NCBI GenBank assembly: GCA_017647025.1
Contig: JAGCLL010000137.1
Location: 1-32,481 of the forward strand
From: Alistipes sp.
GTDB lineage: Bacteria > Bacteroidota > Bacteroidia > Bacteroidales > Rikenellaceae
Direction of reading: 5' to 3'
Length of the DNA: 32,481 nucleotides
Part shown: one piece after another, positions 17,636-24,609 of the stretch
How positions within the stretch are numbered: the first letter of the stretch is position 1
Layout of the letters: each line of letters opens with the position of its first letter
Position numbers and translations under genes: made by a program
The notes under the pieces: generated by a model
Told to the model about the DNA's origin: nothing
The model's database searches: none
The model's input: the letters and a program-made list of their open reading frames with translations, nothing else

Positions 17636-18466
17636 CTACTTGCTAAACTCCAACGCCTGCCATATATCGTTGCTGCGATGGTTGACGAGTTGATAGCCAA
17701 ATGACTTCGCCTTTTCGGTCAAGACTTCGACATCCTCCTTTAAGAAGCCACTGACGATTAGTTTTCCGCCGAGTGGCATTGTCGCAACATAGGCCTCCAT
17801 ATCGGCAAGCAGGATATTTCGGTTTATATTTGCCAGTACAATATCAAACTCTTTGCCCTCTATTGCCGAAGCGTCGCCACATATAGACTCTACCTTTTCG
17901 GCTACGCCATTGAGTTCGATATTCTCACGAACACTCTCCTCGGCCATATCGTCAATTTCGACTGCCAGCACACTCTCTGCGCCCAACTTTGCCGCTACGA
18001 TAGCCAAAACGCCCGTTCCGCTACCCATATCGAGTATTCGCTTACCCTCAATTTCGCTGTCGAGCAGAGCCTCAATCATCAACTGCGTGGTGCAGTGATG
18101 TCCTGTGCCGAACGACATCTTTGGTTGTATGATAACCTCCAATCCTCGATAGTTGGGGTGCTCCTTGTGGAAAGGCGCACGGATAAGCACCTCACCTCGC
18201 ACCTCCACCTCCTCGAAGTCGCTCTCCCAAGTGGCATTCCAATTCTGCGGTTCGAACTCCTCGAAGAAATAGTCCACGAACCCCTCCTCTTCGAGCATAC
18301 TCTCCACCTCCGCACGGCAACTCTCCAACTCGTTTGTTGGAATGTAGGCACCCTGCATACCATTCTCATAGTCGAAACTATCGAATGGGAACTCCGAGAG
18401 GTAGGCAGCAAGAATCTCTCCCTGCTCCTCGGTTGCATAAATGGATAGTTTCGTATAGTTTGCCAT
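17636..18466 (-). CDS. prmA: Ribosomal protein L11 methyltransferase
   Basis: SAM-dependent methyltransferase that modifies ribosomal protein L11; cytoplasmic. The 276 residues include the N-terminal substrate-recognition domain, rich in acidic residues (about 1-110). The linker and Rossmann domain follow, with PKMSFGTGHHCTTQLM and the SAM motif I LDMGSGTGVLAIVAAKLGA. An acidic loop VLAVEIDDMAE follows, and the PrmA-type motif LANINRNILL stands in place of the NPPY of other N-methyltransferases. It is the first gene of a unit with dsbD. The upstream gap to rlmI contains heptamer repeats and no recognisable TAnnTTTG promoter. Confidence 0.94.
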   Translation of the reverse strand: MANYTKLSIYATEEQGEILAAYLSEFPFDSFDYENGMQGAYIPTNELESCRAEVESMLEEEGFVDYFFEEFEPQNWNATWESDFEEVEVRGEVLIRAPFHKEHPNYRGLEVIIQPKMSFGTGHHCTTQLMIEALLDSEIEGKRILDMGSGTGVLAIVAAKLGAESVLAVEIDDMAEESVRENIELNGVAEKVESICGDASAIEGKEFDIVLANINRNILLADMEAYVATMPLGGKLIVSGFLKEDVEVLTEKAKSFGYQLVNHRSNDIWQALEFSK

Positions 18467-18509
18467 AAAATTTTTATAGTGTTGTTAGAGGCGTTAGGGT
18501 AATAAAAAC

Positions 18510-18544
18510 TTCTAACTCCTAATTCCTAACTCCTAACTAATCTC
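18510..18544. repeat. Heptamer tandem repeat, site C (rlmI-prmA gap)
   Basis: Plus-strand units are TTCTAAC, TCCTAAT, TCCTAAC, TCCTAAC and a diverged TAATCTC. Period 7 is exact. The unit is a variant of that at sites A, B and D; in the sense of transcription it reads GTTAGGA. It starts 11 bases past the rlmI stop. Confidence 0.82.
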
Positions 18545-18554
18545 TCGTTTTCCG

Positions 18555-19751
18555 TTATTCCACATACAGCACCAATCCCTTCAAATACTCGCCCTCTGGG
18601 TGGTAGATGTTGATAGGGTGGTCGGTTGGTTGTGTTAGTTGATGCAGAATACGCACCTTGCGCCCTGCGATAGCCGCTGCGGTAAATACCGTTGTACGGA
18701 ACAACTCCTTCGATACCGCCTGCGAGCAGGAGAATGTGAAGAGAATACCGCCCGACTTAATCTGCGACAATGCTCGTGCGTTTAGACGCTTATAGCCCTG
18801 CATTGCATTTCCGAGTACCTTGTGGTGCTTGGCAAATGCAGGAGGGTCGAGAATAATCATATCGTACTTGTCGCCAATATCCTTCAAGTACTCCACAGCA
18901 TCGCACGCCAACGAGGTGTGTGGTGCATCTTCACCAAAGTTTAACTTTATATTCTCATCAACAAGGCGCACTGCACGCTCCGATGCGTCAATCGAGCAAA
19001 CCTCCTTTGCTCCACCGGCCAAGGCGTAAACCGAGAAACCTCCCGTGTAGCAGAAGGTGTTCAGCACGGTGCGTCCTTTGGCATATTGCTGAACGAGGTG
19101 GCGGTTGAAACGCTGGTCAATAAAGAAACCTGTCTTCTGTCCCTCCTCCCAGTTTACGAGGAACTTATGACCATTCTCCACCACTACATTATCCTTCTCT
19201 GCCGATCCGTAGAGATAACCATCAACAGCGTTGAGATTTGCCTTGAAAGGTACGGTTTGTGCGCTCTTGTCGTATATAGCGCTGATTTTATCACCATATA
19301 CCTCACGAATAGCCGTAGCAATTTCGTTGCGTGAGTGATACATTCCAACCGAGTGGCACTGCACTACGGCTGTTGTGCCATATATATCGACAACCAAACC
19401 CGGTAACAAATCTCCCTCGCCGTGAATAAGGCGATAGCAGTTAGTTTGCGGATTATCGGTCAAATCGAGTGTGCGACGCACATCGAAAGCACTTGCGATA
19501 CGCTGCTGCCACCACGCAGCATTGATCTCCTCCTTCTCGAAGGTGAGGATGCGTACTGCAATAGAGCCAATCTGGTAGTGTCCACGGGCAATATAGTCGC
19601 CACGCTGGGTAAATATCTCTACCAACGCACCCTCCGGGATATTCTCTCCCTCACACTCAATACGCTCAATAGCACCCGAAAACACCCAAGGGTGTCGGCG
19701 CAGCAAAGACTCCTCCTTGCCTCTGCGAAGATATATTTTAGGATAGTTCAT
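18555..19751 (-). CDS. rlmI: RlmI-like 23S rRNA (cytosine-C5) methyltransferase
   Basis: SAM-dependent RNA methyltransferase of the YccW/RlmI family; cytoplasmic. Residues about 1-80 form the PUA domain, opening with IYLRRGKEESLLRRHPWVFSGAI. A central EEHD-like domain follows. The catalytic Rossmann domain shows EGQKTGFFIDQRFNR, then LNTFCYTGGFSVYALAGGAKEV (SAM motif I) and IILDPPAFAKHHK (the DPPAF substrate motif). The C-terminal segment holds TFSCSQAVSKELF. The 398-residue length is normal. It starts 5 bases after the stop of the FKBP-like lipoprotein gene, so it is the last gene of that unit. RlmI methylates C1962 in E. coli; RlmK-like specificity cannot be excluded, so the symbol is by homology. 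Confidence 0.88.
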   Translation of the reverse strand: MNYPKIYLRRGKEESLLRRHPWVFSGAIERIECEGENIPEGALVEIFTQRGDYIARGHYQIGSIAVRILTFEKEEINAAWWQQRIASAFDVRRTLDLTDNPQTNCYRLIHGEGDLLPGLVVDIYGTTAVVQCHSVGMYHSRNEIATAIREVYGDKISAIYDKSAQTVPFKANLNAVDGYLYGSAEKDNVVVENGHKFLVNWEEGQKTGFFIDQRFNRHLVQQYAKGRTVLNTFCYTGGFSVYALAGGAKEVCSIDASERAVRLVDENIKLNFGEDAPHTSLACDAVEYLKDIGDKYDMIILDPPAFAKHHKVLGNAMQGYKRLNARALSQIKSGGILFTFSCSQAVSKELFRTTVFTAAAIAGRKVRILHQLTQPTDHPINIYHPEGEYLKGLVLYVE

Positions 19752-19756
19752 ATTCT

Positions 19757-21277
19757 CTATTCGTAAGGCTCAACATAGAGTGTAAATACCAATGGTGTGT
19801 ATGGCAAAATCTCGGTGCTGATTGTGATTTTGGTAACTGCCTCACCCATATTATCACCTGCACCGTAGTCGTAGCCATAACCATAGTAGTTATAGTCGTA
19901 GTAGTTGTAGTACGGGTTATAGTAGTTGTAATACGAGTTGTAGTAGTTGTAGTAGTTCATCGCATTGTAGTAACTTGCCGAGTTCGAAGTAGACGAAGTC
20001 TCGGTTGTAGTTGTGCCCGACAATCCCGCAGCACCATAAGCATAACCCGAAGTTGTGATAATCTGACCGTAGGCTCCGTGGTGCATCTTTGGAATGCAGT
20101 AGTACCACGCACCAATAGCCTTGCGCTCCTTCTCATTCTTGCCCTTATCATCAGATGGGCTATAACTAAACACCTCGCAAGTAGGGTTCTGCTCGCCAAA
20201 GATAAGGGTGCGAATCTCTGCAATGTTTGTGTCTACCACAAATCCATCGAGGAAACGCAATACATACCAGATTTTGGCGTTGCCATCATCTGCCACCAAT
20301 GTCGGAGCGTCGTCTGTGAGTTTATCCGAACTTAAACCTTTGCCAAAACGCTTCAAGAGGATGTCGTTTATCTGCTGGTTCAACTCCGCCATCTTGCCGT
20401 CCATATACTTCTTGTTGTCGGTGTAAGGGTTGTTCTGGTTTATATCCAACTCTGGTCTTATGTAGCGGTAGTCGTCGACATCATCGCTCTCTGGGTTGAA
20501 TGCAAGCGAGTAGTACAAGCCTTTGAGGTTAAGGTCGTCCTTCTCGTCTACCTTCTCGTCTTCGTGCTTCTTCGCCTGAGTCCAGTGGCTGCGACCTCGG
20601 ATATATCGTGATACCATCTCCAATTCGTGCTCCGATGGGTTTTTGATTGCTCGCAACACCTCAACATCGAGTATTAGTGGGCGTGATGCGTCGAGGGAGT
20701 ACTGTCCCTCGTAGCCACCCTCGGTGGAAGAGCCGCTACCGCCGTATGCGATAGATGAAGGGAGGTAGAGTCGCACCTTCGAGCCTTTGCGCAATTTGTA
20801 GGTGGTGTTACCAAGTTTCAGTTCGTTGCGCATAGCGAGGTATGTTCCCTCCAAGAGTCCCATATTGGTGTTGCCACAGTAGTTGAGGTATGGCACATAG
20901 TGGGTGAGTTGCGAGAATGTTCCACACATATCTGCTAACACACCGCTACGAGTCATACATACTGCTCCATTAATATCACGACCGGTGATGTTGGTGAATA
21001 CCCAGCAGGTATCCTGCTCCATAAGTGGCTCCGAGCCGAAGTCGTTGCCATTAGCAGGCTCTCCGAGGTTGGTATCGCCATCGAGCAACTCAACATAGTA
21101 ACCTCCATTCTCCTGATAGTTTGCCAGGAGTCCGGGCTTGTTGAGTTTTATCCACGCTTCGAGCGAAATTCTCTCACGCTCGCTATTTGGTACATACTCC
21201 TCTGTTATACACGAAACGGTGGCAAACGCCATAGCGATAGCCACAAATGCAAATTTTATATTTTGTACAAATCTCAT
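19757..21277 (-). CDS. Double FKBP-like lipoprotein with Tyr/Asn-rich insertion
   Basis: Predicted lipoprotein of about 506 residues from the ATG at 21277, four bases after the upstream stop and preceded by AAGGAT. An in-frame start at 21301 would overlap that gene. The signal peptide ends in FATVSC. Two FKBP-type peptidyl-prolyl isomerase-like modules are visible. The first ends KLRKGSKVRLYLPSSIAYGG...RPLILDVEVLRA. The second contains VLRFLDGFVVDTN, GQIITTSGYAYGAAG and finally EILPYTPLVFTLYVEPYE. Between the last two pieces, where FKBPs have the loop before the final strand, lies a Thr/Ser-rich stretch then 37 residues with 20 Tyr and 8 Asn. The domains may be degenerate, so isomerase activity is uncertain. 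It sits between a single FKBP-like lipoprotein gene and rlmI. Confidence 0.82.
   Translation of the reverse strand: MRFVQNIKFAFVAIAMAFATVSCITEEYVPNSERERISLEAWIKLNKPGLLANYQENGGYYVELLDGDTNLGEPANGNDFGSEPLMEQDTCWVFTNITGRDINGAVCMTRSGVLADMCGTFSQLTHYVPYLNYCGNTNMGLLEGTYLAMRNELKLGNTTYKLRKGSKVRLYLPSSIAYGGSGSSTEGGYEGQYSLDASRPLILDVEVLRAIKNPSEHELEMVSRYIRGRSHWTQAKKHEDEKVDEKDDLNLKGLYYSLAFNPESDDVDDYRYIRPELDINQNNPYTDNKKYMDGKMAELNQQINDILLKRFGKGLSSDKLTDDAPTLVADDGNAKIWYVLRFLDGFVVDTNIAEIRTLIFGEQNPTCEVFSYSPSDDKGKNEKERKAIGAWYYCIPKMHHGAYGQIITTSGYAYGAAGLSGTTTTETSSTSNSASYYNAMNYYNYYNSYYNYYNPYYNYYDYNYYGYGYDYGAGDNMGEAVTKITISTEILPYTPLVFTLYVEPYE
19865..19975 (-). repeat. Tyr/Asn-rich low-complexity coding segment
   Basis: Codons 435-471 of the FKBP-like lipoprotein (numbered from the ATG at 21277) spell a near-repeat of the tripeptide N-Y-Y, giving a loose 9-base DNA period of AAC TAC TAC. 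It grades into G-Y-G-Y-D-Y-G. Tyr codons are mixed TAC/TAT. Confidence 0.9.
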
Positions 21278-21281
21278 ATCC

Positions 21282-21869
21282 TTACTTTGTAACTTTTTCA
21301 ATTTTTATGTACCACGCCACCATCGACATCTTTGGCACAACACCAATCAAGTGCTTGCCGTATGCGAGGTTTGAGGTCATATAAACCTGTATATAATCCC
21401 CTTCGTGGCAACCTACTAATGCACGCTCCACACCCTCGATAATGTCAGTTGTGCCGAGTGTTATATGTAGGGGCTCGGTGCTCCAATCCAGGGTGTTATC
21501 ACTTGTTTTTCCAAGTTCATTTATAATCTCCGGCTCATTAGACCAATAGATTGCACTTGTTGAAGGCTCGTTGCCGGTAAATATGTATGCCGTAAAGCGA
21601 ATCTGTAACTTGTCGCCCCACTCTACAATCGGCTTATCCTCTCGCCCTTCATCGTAGTAGTTTACGATGTGGCGGTAGGCAAAGCGACCGAAGACGGTGT
21701 AGAATGCAGGCTCTTCCTCGATGACACTATCCTTCTCCTCCTCGGCAATCAAGTGGCGACTTGATGTGAGGTATTTCTCAATCTTATCACGCTCGGTCAG
21801 CAGAGTATCTTCGTTGCTACAACTCGCTAAAAGCGGAAGCAAAAAGAGTATGGTTAAAAACTTTTTCAT
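21282..21869 (-). CDS. FKBP-like peptidyl-prolyl isomerase lipoprotein
   Basis: Predicted lipoprotein of 195 residues from the ATG at 21869 (an in-frame TTG two codons earlier is possible). The signal peptide ends in the lipobox LLASC followed by S-N-E-D. After a charged helical stretch the FKBP fold can be followed: WGDKLQIRFTAYIFTG, LHITLGTTDIIEGVERALVGCHEGD, YIQVYMTSNLAYG, and the last strand MVAWYIKIEKV. The pattern ITLG...VIxGxxxAL...GD is the core FKBP signature. The IPP motif usually before the last strand is altered to VVPKMS. It probably assists folding of exported proteins in the periplasm or outer membrane. It is the first gene of the unit with the double FKBP-like lipoprotein and rlmI. 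Confidence 0.85.
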   Translation of the reverse strand: MKKFLTILFLLPLLASCSNEDTLLTERDKIEKYLTSSRHLIAEEEKDSVIEEEPAFYTVFGRFAYRHIVNYYDEGREDKPIVEWGDKLQIRFTAYIFTGNEPSTSAIYWSNEPEIINELGKTSDNTLDWSTEPLHITLGTTDIIEGVERALVGCHEGDYIQVYMTSNLAYGKHLIGVVPKMSMVAWYIKIEKVTK

Positions 21870-21883
21870 AGCCAATAAACGGA

Positions 21884-21891
21884 CAAAGATA
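21884..21891 (-). promoter_or_regulatory. Predicted -7 element of the FKBP-like operon
   Basis: Minus strand TATCTTTG matches TAnnTTTG, 15 bases upstream of the ATG. No convincing TTTG -33 element is seen 19-21 bases upstream. With a start about 7 bases downstream the leader would be very short. Confidence 0.45.
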
Positions 21892-21936
21892 CAAATTATT
21901 ACTCAAAAACTATGTTTTTGTCCTCAAAAAGTTGTG

Positions 21937-22530
21937 TTATAACTGTTTCAGCGCACTTCTGATAGCATCCTCGACACCGAGTGAAGCATCTGCCTTGAAT
22001 ATCTTTTGCAACACCTTCTCGGATGCAGCCTTTGCAAATCCGAGCATTACCAACGCAGCCAAAGCCTCCTCGAAAGCCTCCGAGCGCTGTGATGCAGCGA
22101 GGGCATTTTCGGCAGCGGCGTGCGATGGAAGGTCGAGCATCTTGCCACTCAAATCGACGATGATTTTTTGTGCAGTCTTCAATCCCAAACCCTTCACATT
22201 TTTGAGCAGTACGGCATTTCCCGTAGCGATGATGTTGCGCAATTCAGATGGAGAGTAGGTCGACTGTATCATTCGCGCAGTGTTGCCACCTACGCCCGAA
22301 ACGCTTATGAGCAGGCGGAAGAGATCTCGCTCCTCCTTTGAAGCGAAACCGTAGAGCATCTCCGCATCCTCACGCACGATGTGGTGCAGGAATAGTTTTA
22401 CCTGCTCGGCCTTCTCTATGGTCGAAAAGGTGTTGAGCGAGATGTTGATAAAGTAGCCTATGCCAGCCGCATCTACTACCGCATAAGCGGGTGTTACCTC
22501 TGCAAGTGTTCCGTTGATATACTCGTACAT
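21937..22530 (-). CDS. ruvA: Holliday junction branch migration protein RuvA
   Basis: DNA-binding subunit of the RuvAB branch migration complex; cytoplasmic. I start it at the ATG at 22530 because MYEYINGTLAEVTPAYAVVDAAGIGY is the canonical RuvA beginning; the frame is open 22 codons further upstream but that part contains the predicted promoter. This gives 197 residues, a normal length. Domain I (OB fold) covers about 1-63. Domain II has two helix-hairpin-helix motifs, LLISVSGVGGNTARMI and LLKNVKGLGLKTAQKII. The C-terminal domain III that contacts RuvB is EALAALVMLGFAKAASEKVL. ruvA is transcribed away from the small Cys-rich membrane protein gene. Confidence 0.95.
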   Translation of the reverse strand: MYEYINGTLAEVTPAYAVVDAAGIGYFINISLNTFSTIEKAEQVKLFLHHIVREDAEMLYGFASKEERDLFRLLISVSGVGGNTARMIQSTYSPSELRNIIATGNAVLLKNVKGLGLKTAQKIIVDLSGKMLDLPSHAAAENALAASQRSEAFEEALAALVMLGFAKAASEKVLQKIFKADASLGVEDAIRSALKQL

Positions 22531-22556
22531 ACTCCTATGTGTGTCTATATTTCGCG

Positions 22557-22588
22557 CAAAAATAGGAAAAAGTGAGGAATTTTCGAAA
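22557..22588 (-). promoter_or_regulatory. Predicted ruvA promoter
   Basis: Minus strand: TTTC (22585-22588, three of four to TTTG), 20-base spacer, then TATTTTTG (22557-22564), a full match to TAnnTTTG. It supports the ruvA start at 22530. Confidence 0.65.
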
Positions 22589-22602
22589 TTTTGCAAAGCA
22601 AT

Positions 22603-22634
22603 GTTGTTAAATTTGTCTAAAAATTGTAATTTTG
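22603..22634 (+). promoter_or_regulatory. Predicted promoter of the small Cys-rich membrane protein
   Basis: Plus strand: GTTG (22603-22606), 20-base spacer, TAATTTTG (22627-22634), a full match to TAnnTTTG. It is divergent from the ruvA promoter, with the two -33 elements only 14 bases apart. Confidence 0.6.
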
Positions 22635-22652
22635 TCGAGCAAAACGATTGAT

Positions 22653-22913
22653 ATGGGAAGCACTTTGACCGTAATACTCATCGCCGTAGGCGCAGTTGCA
22701 TTTTTTGTTTTGGCGATGTCTTTGACTCTGATTTTTAAGGGACACCACATAGACTCTGAAATCTCCACCAATAAAGATATGCAACGCCTTGGTATTAAGT
22801 GCGCTGTGCAGGAGACTCGTGAGGATATGGCGGCCGAGAATTGTGATGATAACCCTTGCAGTGGCAACTGTGCAGGGTGCGATATTGAACACTCCGTGCG
22901 AGAAAAAGAGTAG
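22653..22913 (+). CDS. Small Cys-rich single-pass membrane protein
   Basis: An 86-residue protein from the ATG at 22653; the frame is open upstream, but the region before it holds the promoter. Residues about 4-31 form one long hydrophobic segment (TLTVILIAVGAVAFFVLAMSLTLIF). The soluble tail includes STNKDMQRLGIKCAVQETRE and then CDDNPCSGNCAGC, a C-x4-C-x3-C-x2-C cluster suited to metal or Fe-S binding. The N-K-x-(M/L)-x-x-x-G-I-x-C part resembles small Bacteroidota membrane proteins I recall as hypothetical. The cysteine end is loosely like NqrM (DUF539) or FeoB-associated Cys-rich proteins, but I would not assign either. It is divergent from ruvA and followed by its own terminator. Confidence 0.75.
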   Translation: MGSTLTVILIAVGAVAFFVLAMSLTLIFKGHHIDSEISTNKDMQRLGIKCAVQETREDMAAENCDDNPCSGNCAGCDIEHSVREKE

Positions 22914-22954
22914 TGCAAAACGACTGTTTTTAAGAATAATAGTCCAATTTTAAG

Positions 22955-22983
22955 GTGTCGTATTTTGTTTACGGCACTTTTTT
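22955..22983 (+). terminator. Terminator after the small Cys-rich protein
   Basis: GTGTCGTA (22955-22962) pairs with TACGGCAC (22970-22977) through one G-U, around a 7-base loop, followed by six Ts. The uppP promoter elements overlap it. Confidence 0.7.
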
Positions 22984-22993
22984 ATTAACTTTG
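22964..22993 (+). promoter_or_regulatory. Predicted uppP promoter
   Basis: TTTG (22964-22967), 18-base spacer, TAACTTTG (22986-22993), both full matches with a spacer one base below the usual 19-21. The sequence after it, TGCGAT, is the same as after the smpB -7 element. Confidence 0.6.
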
Positions 22994-23021
22994 TGCGATT
23001 TTTTATTCAATTTGGGGTATT

Positions 23022-23810
23022 ATGACAACTTTGCAATCTATCGTGCTTGGAGTTGTGCAGGGACTGACCGAGTTTTTGCCTGTTTCGAGTAGTGGACATC
23101 TCCAACTCGCAAAAGAGTTGATGGGGGTAGAACTCCCAGAGAATCTCACCTTCGATGTTGCGCTCCACGCCGCAACAGTACTCAGTACGATTGTGGTTTT
23201 GTGGCGTGAGATTTGGCGATTACTCAAAGGCGCATTTCGCTTTTCGGGCTCTATAAACGAGGAGCAATCCTATCTGTTGAAGATTGTTATCTCGATGATT
23301 CCAATCGCCATTGTAGGCTTCTGTTTCAAGGATTTTATTGACGAAATGTCCAATAATATGTGGGTGGTAGGTGCGATGCTGTTGTGTACTTCGGCGCTCC
23401 TCGCATTTGCTTACTTCGCAAAGCCTCGTCAAAAGGCGGACATCTCCTATCGTGATGCCGCTATTATAGGTGTGGCTCAGGCATTTGCCTCTATGCCCGG
23501 ACTCTCTCGCTCTGGCTCAACTATCGCTGCCGGATTGCTACTTGGCAACAAGAAGGAGAGCGTGGCTCAATTCTCGTTTTTGATGGTTTTACCTCCAATT
23601 CTCGGTAATGCGCTGCTCGATATTGTGAAGGGCGATTTTGGAGGTGGAGTAGAGTTGTTGCCACTGATGGCAGGCTTTGTTGCGGCATTTGTTACAGGCT
23701 GCTTGGCTTGCAAGTTTATGATTGAGATAGTCAAGCGAGGAAAACTTATTTGGTTTGCACTCTACTGTGCTGTGGCAGGTGCGGTTGCGATGATGACAAA
23801 TTTTATCTAA
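23022..23810 (+). CDS. uppP: Undecaprenyl-diphosphatase (UppP/BacA)
   Basis: Integral inner-membrane enzyme that dephosphorylates undecaprenyl pyrophosphate, recycling the lipid carrier for peptidoglycan and other polymers; overexpression is known to give bacitracin resistance. The 262 residues hold the two family signatures: VVQGLTEFLPVSSSGHL near the N-terminus (catalytic Glu, Ser and His) and SMPGLSRSGSTIAAGLLLG in the second half (catalytic Arg). At least six hydrophobic segments are visible. It starts under its own promoter and is followed by truB after a single base, so the two are translationally coupled. Confidence 0.96.
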   Translation: MTTLQSIVLGVVQGLTEFLPVSSSGHLQLAKELMGVELPENLTFDVALHAATVLSTIVVLWREIWRLLKGAFRFSGSINEEQSYLLKIVISMIPIAIVGFCFKDFIDEMSNNMWVVGAMLLCTSALLAFAYFAKPRQKADISYRDAAIIGVAQAFASMPGLSRSGSTIAAGLLLGNKKESVAQFSFLMVLPPILGNALLDIVKGDFGGGVELLPLMAGFVAAFVTGCLACKFMIEIVKRGKLIWFALYCAVAGAVAMMTNFI

Positions 23811-23811
23811 T

Positions 23812-24522
23812 ATGATTGATTTTAAGAACTTTAACCCAAAGGAGGAGGGCTATGTTGCGGTTATCGATAAACCGCTTGAATGGACCTCTTCGGATGTGGT
23901 GCGCAAGATAAAGTTCCGTCTGAATAAGATGGGACACCGTAAGATAAAAATTGGTCACGCAGGTACGCTCGACCCATTGGCTACGGGTATCTTGCTGGTC
24001 TGCATTGGCAAGGCTACCAAACAGGTGGATGCTTTGCAGGCGGAGCGCAAGGAGTATGTGGCAGAGTTGATGCTTGGTGCTACAACTCCGAGTTACGATA
24101 TGGAGCATCCCGTGGATAAGACCTATCCGACGGAGCATATAACTCGTGAAAAGGTCGAGGCGGCACTGCTCTCGCTTACGGGTGAGCGTTTGCAGGCTCC
24201 GCCAATCTTCTCGGCAAAGAAGGTAGAGGGATTGCGTGCTTACGAGTTGGCTCGTGCGGGCGAGGAGGTGGAGTTGCGTAAAGCGCTTATAAACATCTAC
24301 TCGATAACGCTCGAAGAGTACGCTTTGCCGAAGGTGCGTATTCGTGTGGAGTGCTCGAAGGGTACATATATCCGTTCGTTGGCTCACGAGATTGGTAAGG
24401 CGCTTGATAGCGGAGCCTATCTAACCTCGTTGCGTCGTACCCGAAATGGTAATTTTACAGAGGAAAATGCGGTGTCATTGGAGGATTTTTTGAAAAATTT
24501 GCCTTTGGACGAAACAAAATAA
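23812..24522 (+). CDS. truB: tRNA pseudouridine-55 synthase
   Basis: Makes pseudouridine at position 55 in the T-loop of most tRNAs; cytoplasmic. The catalytic aspartate is Asp54 in KIGHAGTLDPLATG. The domain opens with AVIDKPLEWTSSDVV, has the KxYxA-like KEYVAELMLGATTPSYD, and later VRIRVECSKGTYIRSLAHEIG. The 236-residue length fits the short bacterial form with little C-terminal PUA extension. The ATG directly follows the uppP stop (TAATATG). queA follows 87 bases later. Confidence 0.95.
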   Translation: MIDFKNFNPKEEGYVAVIDKPLEWTSSDVVRKIKFRLNKMGHRKIKIGHAGTLDPLATGILLVCIGKATKQVDALQAERKEYVAELMLGATTPSYDMEHPVDKTYPTEHITREKVEAALLSLTGERLQAPPIFSAKKVEGLRAYELARAGEEVELRKALINIYSITLEEYALPKVRIRVECSKGTYIRSLAHEIGKALDSGAYLTSLRRTRNGNFTEENAVSLEDFLKNLPLDETK

Positions 24523-24609
24523 CCGATTTTTCGTAGTACTTATGATTGCTTTGCATTTGTTTTCGCAGAGCAGAATGTGAAAAGGAGTTATAACACTTTT
24601 ACAAATTAT

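Noticed and set aside
22531..22596. Upstream extension of RuvA by 22 codons
   Set aside because: Canonical RuvA begins at the ATG at 22530, and the extension contains a full TAnnTTTG promoter element.
24523..24609. Possible preQ1 riboswitch before queA
   Set aside because: I looked for a compact hairpin with an A-rich tail and found no convincing aptamer; queA is also not a usual preQ1-riboswitch target compared with transport or synthesis genes.
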